This document shows positions 36,853 through 46,324 of a stretch of 64,000 bases of DNA, piece by piece (the stretch's first letter is position 1; every line of letters begins with the position of its first letter). This stretch comes from Kaistella treverensis (GTDB lineage Bacteria > Bacteroidota > Bacteroidia > Flavobacteriales > Weeksellaceae). A program made the translations under genes and the position numbers. The notes under the pieces were generated by a model. That model was not told the origin of the DNA, did no database searches, and worked only from the letters and a program-made list of their open reading frames with translations. The stretch spans positions 496,001 to 560,000 of the forward strand of contig NZ_FORQ01000001.1 of assembly GCF_900114045.1 (NCBI RefSeq). Reading direction: 5' to 3'.

Positions 36853-39462
36853 TTAGCCGGGAAAATCGAAGAGATCACCAATTGTTCCTTCTTCCGGGAA
36901 ATCTTCGTCTTTCACATCTTCATCGATAAAGCTGATGTGACCTTCGGTTGCTTCCACCACATCGAAACCTTCGTGGATTTCTTCGGTAACTTCCGGAACC
37001 GTAATATTGATGGCTTTCACTTTATCTTTTATAAACTGGTTGCCCAGCGCTTTAATTCCTTTAACGGAAATAAACTGATCGATATTGATCGTTTCAGGCT
37101 CGCGTTCCTTTCCTTTCTCTTTAGCAAAAATTATTTCTGCCGTCGCGTTATCAGAAACGATGATATTTTCAATAAAAGATTTTGGGTGCTCTGAAGGCAT
37201 AAAATGCTGAACATTCAAAGTGTTTTCCAGCAAAAATCTTTTTATAAAATAAATCTGCTTTTCACCGTCAAAATATATACACGTAATCGCTTGCTCAGGT
37301 TTCCATTTTTCAAAAACGAGATATTCACCATCGAAACGGTTGCTTAAATCGAAACTCACGAGTTTCGCATCACCTTCTGCATTGATGGTGAGAATTTTGT
37401 CATCACCTTTAAAAGTTCCGAGTAATGTTCCGCGCGCGTCGGCATTCAAGCGGCGAACCGTTTCATCAAACCAGATTTTACGCGGCGCTAATGTCGAATG
37501 ACCTTCTTCTTTTAAATCTACCTTTTTTACCGGATATTTCGTGACTAAATTTCCTTTGGAATCGCGGCCTTTTATGGCCAACTCCGAAAAATCAATATCG
37601 ATTTTACTTTTCCGAACTCTCGCATTTGACTTCAAGATTACGCTTACTTTTTCTGCTTCGCCATTTGGGTTTGCTGAAAAATATAGCATTTCAGCGCCTT
37701 TTTTATCAGAAGCTAATTTGTAATCGGTATTTCGAGTGACGCCGGTCACAGAAAATCTTTTCATGTAGTACGCTCCGTCTTTGCTCTCGCGGTAAATCAT
37801 ATTGTAAACCGTGCGCTTGTCGTTTTTCTTCCAAACCGCGACGTGTTCAATATTTTTTCCAATGAAAGTTTTGGCTTCCACTTTCACAACTTTCATCGTT
37901 CCGTCTTTCTGGAAAGTGATGATATCGTCGATATCTGAACAGTCGAAGAGATATTCGTCTTTGCGCAATGAAGTTCCGACGAAACCTTCTTCGCGGTTTA
38001 CATAGAATTTTTCATTGGCCACTGCAACTTTTGTCGCATCAATGGTGTCGAAAATTCGAAGTTCGGTTTTTCGTTCTTTCCCCTTGCCGTATTTTTTAAG
38101 AATATTGGTGTAATACGCAATGGAATATGGAATTAAATTTTCCAGATTATATTTTACCTGCTCTATTTTTCCTTCAAGCGCCAGAATATTTTCTTTGAAT
38201 TTATCCAGATCGAAACGCGAAATTCTTTTAATCCGGATTTCGGTAAGGCGAACAATATCTTCTTCAGTTACAGCTCGCAAAAGATGCGATGTGTGAGGTT
38301 TTAAGCTTTTGTCAATGGTTGAAATAACTTCTTCCCAGGATTTTACTTCTTCGATGTCGTGATAAATCCGGTTTTCGATAAATATGCGCTCCAATGAGGA
38401 AAAATGCCAGTTTTCCTGAAGTTCGTGAAGCTCAATTTCAAGCTCTTTTTTCAGCAATGAAACGGTGTGATCGGTATTCTGTCGAAGAATTTCCGAAACG
38501 GTAAGAAACATCGGTTTATTACCGACAATTACACACGCGTTCGGTGAAATCGGGATTTCACAATCGGTAAAAGCGTACAGGGCATCAATTGTTCGGTCCG
38601 GTGAAGCATCGTTATTCAGATGAATATTTATTTCAACTTTATCCGAGGTATTATCCTCAATTTTTTTGATTTTAATTTTGCCGCGCTCATTGGCTTTAAT
38701 AATAGAATCGATAAGATCGCCGGTATTTTTACCAAAAGGCAATTCAATGATGCACAGCGTATTTTTATCTTTTTGAATGATTCTCGCGCGCGCCCGAATT
38801 CTTCCGCCACGTTCACCGTCGTTGTATCCGGAAACATCCAACATTCCGCCGGTTAAAAAATCTGGGAAAATCTGGAATTTTTTGCCTTTTAAATGCGCGA
38901 TAGAAGCCTCAATTAATTCATTGAAATTATGCGGCATTATCTTCGTAGACAAACCCACACCAATACCTTCAACACCCTGAGCCAACAGCAAAGGAAATTT
39001 TACCGGTAAATCTACAGGCTCATTATTTCTGCCGTCATAAGATTTTGCCCAGTGCGTGGTTTTTGCGTTGAAAACAACTTCCAAAGCAAATGGCGTCAAG
39101 CGCGCTTCAATGTATCGCGCCGCAGCAGCAGAATCTCCCGTGTAAATATTTCCCCAGTTTCCCTGCGTATCGATTAGAAGTTCTTTCTGGCCGAGCTGCA
39201 CCATGGCGTCGGTAATGGAAGCATCGCCGTGCGGATGGTATTTCATGGTGTTCCCAACAACGTTGGCAACTTTATTATATCTACCGTCTTCCAGCTCGCG
39301 CATGGAGTGCATGATGCGGCGCTGCACCGGCTTGAAACCATCAAAAATAGAAGGAATTGCCCGGTCTAAAATGACATACGAGGCATAATCTAAAAACCAA
39401 TCCTGATATAAACCACTGACTTTGCGCAGCGATTCTTCGTGGTGCGTGTTGTTTTCTTCCAT
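36853..39462 (-). CDS. parC: DNA topoisomerase IV subunit A
   Basis: This is the type IIA topoisomerase A subunit, 869 residues. The catalytic tyrosine is Tyr117 in SAAAARYIEARLTPFAL. The quinolone-pocket loop is YHPHGDASITDAM. The start is MEENNTHHEESLRKVSGLYQDWF. The C-terminal ~380 residues form a divergent beta-pinwheel followed by an acidic tail (DEDVKDEDFPEE). I call ParC and not GyrA because the partner 500 bp upstream is ParE-like and there is no GyrA-box of the usual form in the C-terminal region. A GyrA assignment is the alternative. Confidence 0.87.
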   Translation of the reverse strand: MEENNTHHEESLRKVSGLYQDWFLDYASYVILDRAIPSIFDGFKPVQRRIMHSMRELEDGRYNKVANVVGNTMKYHPHGDASITDAMVQLGQKELLIDTQGNWGNIYTGDSAAAARYIEARLTPFALEVVFNAKTTHWAKSYDGRNNEPVDLPVKFPLLLAQGVEGIGVGLSTKIMPHNFNELIEASIAHLKGKKFQIFPDFLTGGMLDVSGYNDGERGGRIRARARIIQKDKNTLCIIELPFGKNTGDLIDSIIKANERGKIKIKKIEDNTSDKVEINIHLNNDASPDRTIDALYAFTDCEIPISPNACVIVGNKPMFLTVSEILRQNTDHTVSLLKKELEIELHELQENWHFSSLERIFIENRIYHDIEEVKSWEEVISTIDKSLKPHTSHLLRAVTEEDIVRLTEIRIKRISRFDLDKFKENILALEGKIEQVKYNLENLIPYSIAYYTNILKKYGKGKERKTELRIFDTIDATKVAVANEKFYVNREEGFVGTSLRKDEYLFDCSDIDDIITFQKDGTMKVVKVEAKTFIGKNIEHVAVWKKNDKRTVYNMIYRESKDGAYYMKRFSVTGVTRNTDYKLASDKKGAEMLYFSANPNGEAEKVSVILKSNARVRKSKIDIDFSELAIKGRDSKGNLVTKYPVKKVDLKEEGHSTLAPRKIWFDETVRRLNADARGTLLGTFKGDDKILTINAEGDAKLVSFDLSNRFDGEYLVFEKWKPEQAITCIYFDGEKQIYFIKRFLLENTLNVQHFMPSEHPKSFIENIIVSDNATAEIIFAKEKGKEREPETINIDQFISVKGIKALGNQFIKDKVKAINITVPEVTEEIHEGFDVVEATEGHISFIDEDVKDEDFPEEGTIGDLFDFPG

Positions 39463-39481
39463 TCTCTAGCGCTCGCGCTCT

Positions 39482-39946
39482 TTATTCTTTGTTTTTACTT
39501 AGGACCTTTTTTAGCGAGGACTTTAGGTCGTCTAATTCTTTACCGGAGAGATACGAAATGTCGTATTTTAAAATTACCGATTTGCTTTTTTTACTGCTGA
39601 TGGTTACATACAGTCGTTTGTACAAAATAAGATTTACAATTTCGTAATCCAGCAGTTTATATTTTGGGAATTCGTCGCTTTTGGCTTTATTCAGGAAAAA
39701 AACAACGTTTCTGTTGCGAAAATTTAAAGCTTCGCCATCACTGTCATACTCAAAAATCTGGCTTCCCCGCAGGTAAAAAATAAGGGCAAAAAACAGCGGA
39801 ATAATTAATAATAATACCGAACCTAAATTGATACGTTCATTACTCTCGTCAATGAAATACAACACAATGCCACCCACCAAAATTATTAAAACCAAAATGC
39901 TTAAAAACTGAAAATAACCAGCTTTATTCCTGTTATTTAACCTCAT
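39482..39946 (-). CDS. Small two-span membrane protein between parE and parC
   Basis: The 154-residue protein has two hydrophobic segments at about 12-32 (FQFLSILVLIILVGGIVLYF) and 42-59 (VLLLIIPLFFALIFYL). A soluble C-terminal part (about 62-154) follows, with strands such as VNLILYKRLYVTISSKK and ILKYDISYLSG. No signal peptide or known motif is seen. I do not recognise it. It sits 27 bp after parE and 19 bp before parC, so the three are probably one transcription unit. A membrane protein inside a topoisomerase IV unit is odd and is noted as a finding. Confidence 0.68.
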   Translation of the reverse strand: MRLNNRNKAGYFQFLSILVLIILVGGIVLYFIDESNERINLGSVLLLIIPLFFALIFYLRGSQIFEYDSDGEALNFRNRNVVFFLNKAKSDEFPKYKLLDYEIVNLILYKRLYVTISSKKSKSVILKYDISYLSGKELDDLKSSLKKVLSKNKE

Positions 39947-39973
39947 TATAACCTCCTACGTTAAATTTTAAAT

Positions 39974-41857
39974 TTATACCTCTGCTTCCGCAATAATTTC
40001 TTTTTTATCAATGTCGGGATCTTCAACCACCAAATTCTGCAGAATAAACTGCTGACGGTCCGGCGTATTTTTTCCCATATAAAACTCCAAAATTTGATCG
40101 ATCGTTTGGTCTTTTCCTAAAACCACAGGTTCCAAACGGATATCTTTTCCGATGAAATGTTTGAATTCGTCCGGGGAAATTTCACCTAAACCTTTAAATC
40201 GAGTTATTTCGGGGTTTTTTCCCAATTCGTCTAAAGCTTTTAACCTTTCGATTTCCGAATAACAATAGCGCGTTTCCTTTTTATTTCGCACCCGGAAAAG
40301 CGGCGTCTGCAAAATATAAAGATGTCCATTTCGAATTAAATCCGGGAAAAACTGCAGAAAAAACGTAATCATCAAAAGTCGGATGTGCATTCCATCAACA
40401 TCAGCATCGGTTGCGATAATTACATGGTTGAAACGCAAATCTTCCAGAGAATCTTCAATATTTAGCGCGGCCTGCAACAGGTTGAACTCCTCATTTTCGT
40501 ACACCACTCTTTTCGTTAGGCCGTAACAGTTCAGCGGTTTTCCTTTCAGAGAAAATACAGCCTGCGTTTCCACATCGCGAGACTTGGTAATGGAACCGGA
40601 AGCAGAATCACCTTCGGTTATAAAAATCATCGTTTCGGCTTTTCGCAAAGCTTTCTGATCGTTATAATGCTGGCGGCAGTCGCGTAATTTTTTGTTGTGA
40701 AGCGAAACTTTTTTCGCCCTTTCACGGGCTAATTTTTGGATTCCGGAAAGTTCCTTTCTTTCACGTTCAGAAATGATGATTTTGCGGTGAATCGCTTCCG
40801 CAATCTCCGTATTCTGGTGAAGATAATTATCGAGTTTATTCTTTAAAAAATTCAGAATAAAAGTCCGCACCGTTTCTTTGCCAGGCTCCATTTCGTTGGA
40901 ACCCAATTTGGTTTTGGTTTGCGACTCGAAAACCGGCTCGATTACTTTTATAGAAACCGCCGCAATAATTGATTTTCGGATATCAGCAGCTTCGAAATTT
41001 TTATTGAAAAATTCGCGGATAGTTTTTACATACGCTTCGCGGAAAGCATTCAAGTGCGTTCCACCTTGTGTAGTGTTTTGTCCGTTTACAAAAGAAAAAT
41101 AGGTTTCAGATTGAGATTTATCGGAATGCGTAATCGCAACTTCAATATCCTCGTCTTTCAAATGAACAATCGGATACAGGATTTCCCCTTCAATTTCTTC
41201 CTGAAGCAAATCGCGTAGACCATTTTCCGAAAAATAGGTTTCACCATTAAAAACTATTTTTAAACCCGGATTCAGGTAACAATAATTTTTCAGCATTTTT
41301 TCAATGTATTCCTTCCGGAATTTAAAATGCGTAAAAATGGTTGAATCCGGAATGAAAGTAATTTCTGTTCCGTTTCGGTCGGAAGAATCTTTTTCCGGAA
41401 AATCTTCGGTAATTAAACCTTTGGAAAATTCCGCAACCTTGGCTCGTCCATCACGAATCGACGTAACCCTGAAATATTCAGAAAGCGCGTTTACGGCTTT
41501 GGAACCAACGCCATTTAAACCTACCGATTTTTTGAAAGCTTTGGAATCGTATTTTCCGCCGGTATTCATTTTTGAAACGGCGTCGACAACTTTCCCAAGC
41601 GGAATTCCACGGCCGTAATCACGAATGGTGGCTTTGCCTTCGTCGATTTTAATTTCGATGCGCTTGCCCGATTTCATGACAAATTCATCGATAGAATTAT
41701 CGATAATTTCCTTGAGCAAAATATAAATTCCGTCGTCTGCGGAAGAACCGTCGCCCAATTTGCCTATGTACATTCCCGGACGAATCCGGATATGTTCCTG
41801 CCAATCGAGGGTTCTGATATTGTCTTCTGAATAGTTTACAGTTTGGTTTTCGCTCAT
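39974..41857 (-). CDS. parE: DNA topoisomerase IV subunit B
   Basis: This is the ATPase subunit of topoisomerase IV, 627 residues. GHKL motifs are [10 protein letters not shown] (about 49-58), [17 protein letters not shown] (about 79-95) and [14 protein letters not shown]. The TOPRIM domain carries [16 protein letters not shown] and [13 protein letters not shown]. The length of 627 is nearer to ParE than to most GyrB, and parC lies downstream. A TATTTTTG box on the minus strand (41894-41901) with a CAA-complement TTG 18 bp further up is the likely promoter, giving a leader of about 30 bases. Confidence 0.9.
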   Translation of the reverse strand: MSENQTVNYSEDNIRTLDWQEHIRIRPGMYIGKLGDGSSADDGIYILLKEIIDNSIDEFVMKSGKRIEIKIDEGKATIRDYGRGIPLGKVVDAVSKMNTGGKYDSKAFKKSVGLNGVGSKAVNALSEYFRVTSIRDGRAKVAEFSKGLITEDFPEKDSSDRNGTEITFIPDSTIFTHFKFRKEYIEKMLKNYCYLNPGLKIVFNGETYFSENGLRDLLQEEIEGEILYPIVHLKDEDIEVAITHSDKSQSETYFSFVNGQNTTQGGTHLNAFREAYVKTIREFFNKNFEAADIRKSIIAAVSIKVIEPVFESQTKTKLGSNEMEPGKETVRTFILNFLKNKLDNYLHQNTEIAEAIHRKIIISERERKELSGIQKLARERAKKVSLHNKKLRDCRQHYNDQKALRKAETMIFITEGDSASGSITKSRDVETQAVFSLKGKPLNCYGLTKRVVYENEEFNLLQAALNIEDSLEDLRFNHVIIATDADVDGMHIRLLMITFFLQFFPDLIRNGHLYILQTPLFRVRNKKETRYCYSEIERLKALDELGKNPEITRFKGLGEISPDEFKHFIGKDIRLEPVVLGKDQTIDQILEFYMGKNTPDRQQFILQNLVVEDPDIDKKEIIAEAEV

Positions 41858-41961
41858 TATCTTTCGGGGACGTGCCTTATTTTCGGCAACTCACAAAAAT
41901 AGTGAAAGCAAAGCAATTTCAAAAGTTTTGTGGAAAATTTTTAAAGTTGCTTTGCTTTTTC

Positions 41962-41993
41962 AAAAAAAATATCCGTTTAACGGCTAAAATTTC
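41962..41993. repeat. Stem-loop family copy overlapping the end of the FMN reductase
   Basis: A-run, ATCCG, TTTAA, CGGCTAAAATTT is an imperfect copy. It covers the reductase stop codon on the minus strand and lies upstream of parE, between two co-directional genes. Confidence 0.5.
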
Positions 41994-42532
41994 TCAACCC
42001 AATTTTTAAAGGCTTCAAGGAAAGTAACCAGAAATTTTTCGGTTTTTTCGTCCACGGTTACGCCGTCTTCCAGTAATTTGTCTTTAATGGTGCCGATAAA
42101 CGCTTCTGGCTGCGTCATCATGGAAAGGTGGAGGTTTGCAGCAGCAACTCGGATGGTTTGGTTGCTGCCCATGCCGCCAATAGCGCCGGGAGAAACGGTT
42201 ACAACAGCGCCTGGTTTCCCTTTCCAGGAATTTTCCTTGGGTGGTCTTCCGCCAATTTCCATCGCATTTTTCAGCACGCCGGGAATGGTTCGGTTGTATT
42301 CGGGCGACACGAACAAAACGGCATCTGAGTTTTGTACTTGATTTTTAAAATCCGTCCAGGTTTGTGGCGGACTGTTTTCAATATCTTCGCTGAAAAAGGT
42401 GAGATCCTTTATCTCAACAATTTGAAGTTCCAAACCTTCCGGCGCGAGCCGAATCATCTCTTTCGCGACTTTCCGGTTAAAAGATTCTTTGCGCAAACTG
42501 CCGACTATAACTGCTACTTTTTTGGTATTCAT
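41984..42532 (-). CDS. NADPH-dependent FMN reductase family protein
   Basis: The 182-residue flavodoxin-like protein has the FMN phosphate-binding GSLRKESFNRKVAKEMI (about 12-28) and the SPEYNRTIPGVLKNAMEI block (about 75-92). GAVVTVSPGAIGGMGSNQTIR follows. The family reduces quinones, azo compounds or chromate with a bound FMN. Which substrate applies here is unknown. A TATTTTTG box at 42555-42562 on the minus strand lies 22 bp upstream of the ATG. A terminator separates it from ychF further upstream on the same strand. Confidence 0.9.
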   Translation of the reverse strand: MNTKKVAVIVGSLRKESFNRKVAKEMIRLAPEGLELQIVEIKDLTFFSEDIENSPPQTWTDFKNQVQNSDAVLFVSPEYNRTIPGVLKNAMEIGGRPPKENSWKGKPGAVVTVSPGAIGGMGSNQTIRVAAANLHLSMMTQPEAFIGTIKDKLLEDGVTVDEKTEKFLVTFLEAFKNWVEKF

Positions 42533-42570
42533 ATTTTAAATTTGACACAATTTACAAAAATATTTTTTGA

Positions 42571-42597
42571 AAAATTTTGCCATTTTTAGGGGCAAAA
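42571..42597. repeat. Stem-loop family copy upstream of the FMN reductase
   Basis: AATTTTGCC, ATTTTTAG, GGGCAAAA is an imperfect copy. Its A-run is shared with the ychF terminator. Confidence 0.5.
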
Positions 42598-42622
42598 AAA
42601 AAGCGAACCGAAGTCCGCTTTG
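42593..42622 (-). terminator. ychF terminator
   Basis: On the minus strand AAAGCG, GAC, a TTCG tetraloop, GTT, CGCTTT and a T-run form a compact stem, 25 bp after the ychF stop. It is the best tetraloop terminator in the window. Confidence 0.85.
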
Positions 42623-42646
42623 ATATTTTTAAAAAATTTGCCGTTT

Positions 42647-43738
42647 TTATACGTTAAATCTGAAATTCATCATATCTCCGTCCTGGACGATGTATTCTTT
42701 TCCTTCCACGGAAAGTTTTCCGGCTTCTTTTACTTTCGCTTCAGAACCGAACTTTACAAAATCTTCATATTTAATGACTTCCGCGCGGATAAACCCTTTT
42801 TCAAAATCGGTGTGGATAACGCCTGCAGCTTGTGGCGCGGTCCAACCTTTTCCGATAGTCCAGGCGCGAACTTCTTTTACACCTGCGGTGAAATAAGTTT
42901 GCAGTTTCAGCAAGTCGTAAGCTTTTCGAATCAATCGGTTAACGCCGGGTTCGGTTAAACCAAGTTCATCTAAAAACATTTCTCTTTCCTCGAAAGTTTC
43001 AAGCTCGTTGATGTCGGCTTCAATTTGCGCCGCTAAAACTACTACTTCAGCGCCTTCGTTAGCCGCCATTTCTTCGATTTTTGCAATCCATTCGTTTCCG
43101 TTTTTGATGGAATTTTCGTCCACATTACAAACGTAAAGCACCGGTTTGTTTGTCAATAACTGAACATCTGCAATAATTGTAGAAGAAAAATCGTCGGTTG
43201 GAAATTCTCGTGCGTTTTTGCCTTCTTCCACAAATTTCTGCAGATTAAGCAAAGTTTCATAAGTCATCACATCATCTTTTTTACCGGATTTGATGAACTT
43301 TTTTGCTTTTTCTACAGCCTTCGCTAAAGTTTCAATATCCTTCAGCTGAAGTTCAATATCAATGATTTCTTTATCGCGAAGCGGATCAACCGTTCCTTCA
43401 ACGTGAACAATATTTCCGTCTTCAAAACACCTAAGAACATGAATAATCGCTTCACATTCGCGGATATTTGCCAGGAATTTATTTCCTAAACCTTCACCTT
43501 TGCTTGCGCCTTTCACCAAACCTGCGATATCTACAATTTCTACAACGGCAGGTAAAACTCTTTCGGGATTCACCAGTTTTTCCAGCACAAATAAACGTTC
43601 ATCGGGCACGGAAACCGTCCCTAAATTCGGTTCGATGGTACAGAAAGGATAATTTGCCGATTGCGCTTTGGCGTTGCTTAAACAGTTAAAAAGGGTTGAT
43701 TTACCGACATTTGGCAAACCTACAATTCCACATTTCAT
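42647..43738 (-). CDS. ychF: Ribosome-binding ATPase YchF
   Basis: YchF is an Obg-family P-loop NTPase that binds ribosomes and prefers ATP. The 363 residues open MKCGIVGLPNVGKSTLFNCLS, then FCTIEPNLGTVSVPDERL and VDIAGLVKGASKGEGLGNKFL. The TGS domain ends NFRFNV, the family's characteristic C-terminus. A TATCTTTG box on the minus strand (43801-43808) lies 62 bp upstream. A stem-loop family copy sits further upstream. Confidence 0.96.
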   Translation of the reverse strand: MKCGIVGLPNVGKSTLFNCLSNAKAQSANYPFCTIEPNLGTVSVPDERLFVLEKLVNPERVLPAVVEIVDIAGLVKGASKGEGLGNKFLANIRECEAIIHVLRCFEDGNIVHVEGTVDPLRDKEIIDIELQLKDIETLAKAVEKAKKFIKSGKKDDVMTYETLLNLQKFVEEGKNAREFPTDDFSSTIIADVQLLTNKPVLYVCNVDENSIKNGNEWIAKIEEMAANEGAEVVVLAAQIEADINELETFEEREMFLDELGLTEPGVNRLIRKAYDLLKLQTYFTAGVKEVRAWTIGKGWTAPQAAGVIHTDFEKGFIRAEVIKYEDFVKFGSEAKVKEAGKLSVEGKEYIVQDGDMMNFRFNV

Positions 43739-43832
43739 ATCGTAAGTTGTGAGGTTAAATTTTAGATTTCCGCTGGCAGAAACCTTGAATTGAGCGTGTG
43801 CAAAGATAAATTTTTTGAACGATTTTCTAAAT

Positions 43833-43865
43833 AAAAAAATTTGCCCCTAAAAGCGGCAAAATTTT
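43833..43865. repeat. Stem-loop family copy upstream of ychF
   Basis: AAAAATTTGCCC, CTAAAA, GCGGCAAAATTTT is an imperfect copy, reading in the family orientation on the minus strand. It lies in the 332-bp gap between divergent ychF and blaI. The middle of the gap (43866-44000) shows nothing else recognisable. Confidence 0.5.
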
Positions 43866-44002
43866 GATTTTAATAAAAACGATATTTATGGATTTTCAGT
43901 CGTTTCATCAGGCGCCAACTGCTTTAACAGATGTTTGCACCAGAAGTATTATAATAAAGATTTTTTTAACTGAAAATGAATTCATTAAAAAAAATTTTTA
44001 TT

Positions 44003-44024
44003 TATCACTATAAAAATAGTTGTA
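44003..44024. promoter_or_regulatory. BlaI-type operator O1
   Basis: TATCACTA, TAAAAA, TAGTTGTA is an 8-6-8 inverted repeat with six of eight pairs. Its right half contains the promoter's TTG. Confidence 0.6.
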
Positions 44025-44049
44025 CATTCAAAATAAAAATCTACATTTG
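44020..44049 (+). promoter_or_regulatory. blaI-M56 promoter
   Basis: TTG at 44020-44022 and TACATTTG at 44042-44049 are 19 bp apart, a full match. Operators O1 and O2 overlap or abut both ends, so binding would block RNA polymerase. Confidence 0.75.
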
Positions 44050-44071
44050 TATCACTAAATAAATAGTGATA
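44050..44071. promoter_or_regulatory. BlaI-type operator O2, perfect palindrome
   Basis: TATCACTA, AATAAA, TAGTGATA is a perfect 8-6-8 inverted repeat whose last base is the first base of the blaI ATG. It covers the expected transcription start. Confidence 0.7.
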
Positions 44072-44436
44072 TGAAAATTTCGCAGTTGACGAAAGCCGAA
44101 GAACAGGTGATGCAGTATTTATGGGATTTGGGGAAAGCGTTTCTGAAAGATGTTTTAGAGCAGTTTCCAGAACCAAAACCACACACCAATACGGTTTCTA
44201 CAATTTTAAAAGTTTTAAAGGAAAAAGACTTTGTTGATTACGAAGTTTTCGGACGGCAGCACCAATATTTTCCGCTAATTTCCAAAGAAAAATACAGCGG
44301 AAAATCGATGAAAAGCCTGGTAAAAAATTATTTTGAAGGTTCTTACACCAATGCAGTTTCTTTTTTAGTGGAAAAAAATGAGATGAGCGTCGAAGATCTG
44401 GAAATGCTTCTGAACGAACTCAAAAACAAAAACTGA
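44071..44436 (+). CDS. blaI: BlaI/MecI/CopY-family repressor
   Basis: The 121-residue winged-helix repressor shows TKAEEQVMQYLWDLGKAFLKDVLEQF (about 6-31), the recognition region TVSTILKVLKEKDFVDYEVFG, and a C-terminal dimerisation part. In this family cleavage by the partner membrane protease relieves repression; the site is near the residues N-F or similar in the last third, not verifiable here. The two palindromes around its own promoter suggest autoregulation. Its stop TGA overlaps the next ATG (ATGA), so translation is coupled to the M56 gene. The gene symbol is by family, not by a proven role in beta-lactam resistance. Confidence 0.88.
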   Translation: MKISQLTKAEEQVMQYLWDLGKAFLKDVLEQFPEPKPHTNTVSTILKVLKEKDFVDYEVFGRQHQYFPLISKEKYSGKSMKSLVKNYFEGSYTNAVSFLVEKNEMSVEDLEMLLNELKNKN

Positions 44437-46217
44437 TGGAAATTTTAATGTATTCCGGCAAAGTTATTCTGACTTCTGGTGTGCTGTTTTTCTATTATCA
44501 GCTCTTTCTGAAAGACAAAACTTTTCACCATTACAACCGCTTTTATCTACTTGCGGCGGTGGTCATCAGCATGATTTTGCCTTTGCTGAAAGTAAGTTAT
44601 TTTACACTTGAAGTAAATGGTGATATCTACTTAATATTAAACAATCTAAATATTGCTGAATCAAGTAAAAATGTAAATCAAAATTTCGATTATTTTTCCC
44701 TTATAGCAATTTTTACCGGCTTAATTGCCTCTTTTTTAATTGTTAAATTTCTGTATGGTTTAGCTAAAATTGAAAGCCTGAAAAAGAAATTTAAAAAAGA
44801 AAATTTCGAAGGCATCAGCTTTTATCACACCAATTTGCCCGAAGCGCCGTTTTCTTTTTTCAAAAATCTTTTCTGGAAAGATTCCATCATTCTTCAGTCA
44901 GATTTGGGCAAACAGATTCTGAAACACGAAATGGTACACATCGAACAGAAACACACCTGGGACAAAATACTTTTAGAAGTCGCCACTTCCCTCTTTTGGT
45001 TCAATCCGTTTTTTTACTTCATCAAAAAAGAAATTTCATTAATCCACGAATATCTTGCCGACCGAAAAGCCTTAAAAAACTCGGACACGAAAGCATTTGC
45101 GCAGATGCTTTTGGCAAGTCACTTTTCCGGAAAACAGTTACCAGCAACGAGTCCGTTCTTAAGTTCTAACCTCAAAAAAAGATTAAAAATGCTTAAAAAA
45201 TCAAAAACAAAATTCAGTTATGCGCGCAGAATCGCCGCATTGCCGCTCTTATTTTTGCTCGCCTTCTTCTATTTGGTGAATGCAAAAAATAAAGAAATAA
45301 AAACTTCGAACCTTGAAGTTGAAAAGCTCATTTATGATTTAAAATCTGACACGATTACTCCTAATAATAAGGAGCAAAAAATTGAAATTGAAAAATCGCT
45401 GGAAAATGTTCAGCAAAAAATTGCTGAAAAGCAGCTGGAAATTCAGCCTTTGCAGGAACGTTTAAATGAAAAAAGCGATGAAGCGCGAAAAATTGAAGAA
45501 CATTTGCACCAAAAAACTCAGGAACTGCAAAAATTAGCAGACAAAAAAGATTTCGACAATCCGAAATTTAAAGCGCTGGATCTTGAAATAAATGATCTGA
45601 GCTCGAAAATCGAGGAAATTTACGGTAAAGAAGATTTTAAAAACATCGAAAAAATGCTGGTGCAAAAGTTTGGTGATATGGATCAGCTTTACGCGAAAGT
45701 AGATGCTTATTACAATTCCGACGATTTTAAAAACAAAATAAAAGACGCAGAAATTCACGCAAAAAAGGCGGAAGAATATGTTAATTCGAAAAAATTTAAA
45801 AAACAGATTAAAGAAGCGCAAAAAAATGCTGAAAAAGCAGCTAAAAAATTCAACTCACCGGAATTTAAAAAGCAAATTGCCAACGCGGAGATGAAAGCAA
45901 AAGAAGCTGAGAAAATGGTAAATTCTCCGGAGTTTAAAGCTAAAATCGCAGGAGCAGAAAAAAAGGCCCAAGAAGCGGTAAAAAATTCGCAGCTGAAAGA
46001 CGGTATAACATTTAATTATAATACCAACGCCACTTCCACAAACGAAAATCCCAATCTTAACTCGAACGACGAAATCGATATTTATATTGACGGAAAAGTT
46101 TCTACGAAAGCCGAAATGGAAAAGATAGATCCTGCTAAAATAGAATCGGTGAACGTTTTCAAAAAAGGTTTTGACGGTAAGAAGAAAGGCGAGATCTACG
46201 TGAAGCTGAAAAATTAA
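44436..46217 (+). CDS. BlaR1-like M56 metallopeptidase with C-terminal repeat domain
   Basis: The 593-residue protein has four hydrophobic segments: about 5-24, 35-52, 88-108 and 267-287. The zinc motif HEMVH puts His164, Glu165 and His168 in the cytosolic loop; a downstream EYLADRKAL supplies the third ligand region. After the last segment comes a helical part (about 300-425), four tandem 23-residue repeats (427-518), and a short C-terminal module (SNDEIDIYIDGKVSTKAEM) with IESVNVFKKG, resembling a TonB-plug-like or secretin-type strand. There is no penicillin-binding sensor domain, so the signal is probably not a beta-lactam. It forms the sensor-protease partner of the upstream BlaI. Confidence 0.85.
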   Translation: MEILMYSGKVILTSGVLFFYYQLFLKDKTFHHYNRFYLLAAVVISMILPLLKVSYFTLEVNGDIYLILNNLNIAESSKNVNQNFDYFSLIAIFTGLIASFLIVKFLYGLAKIESLKKKFKKENFEGISFYHTNLPEAPFSFFKNLFWKDSIILQSDLGKQILKHEMVHIEQKHTWDKILLEVATSLFWFNPFFYFIKKEISLIHEYLADRKALKNSDTKAFAQMLLASHFSGKQLPATSPFLSSNLKKRLKMLKKSKTKFSYARRIAALPLLFLLAFFYLVNAKNKEIKTSNLEVEKLIYDLKSDTITPNNKEQKIEIEKSLENVQQKIAEKQLEIQPLQERLNEKSDEARKIEEHLHQKTQELQKLADKKDFDNPKFKALDLEINDLSSKIEEIYGKEDFKNIEKMLVQKFGDMDQLYAKVDAYYNSDDFKNKIKDAEIHAKKAEEYVNSKKFKKQIKEAQKNAEKAAKKFNSPEFKKQIANAEMKAKEAEKMVNSPEFKAKIAGAEKKAQEAVKNSQLKDGITFNYNTNATSTNENPNLNSNDEIDIYIDGKVSTKAEMEKIDPAKIESVNVFKKGFDGKKKGEIYVKLKN

Positions 46218-46324
46218 GCACTTGCCAAAACTGAAATAAATCAGCAAAAATGCAGGAAATTTTCGTGTTTTATGAAGTGATTTTTAGCTAACTTTATTTC
46301 ATTAAATAATTAAAATTTAAAGTC

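Noticed and set aside
44071-46217. Beta-lactam resistance locus
   Set aside because: No beta-lactamase gene and no penicillin-binding sensor domain; only the BlaI-M56 regulatory pair is present.
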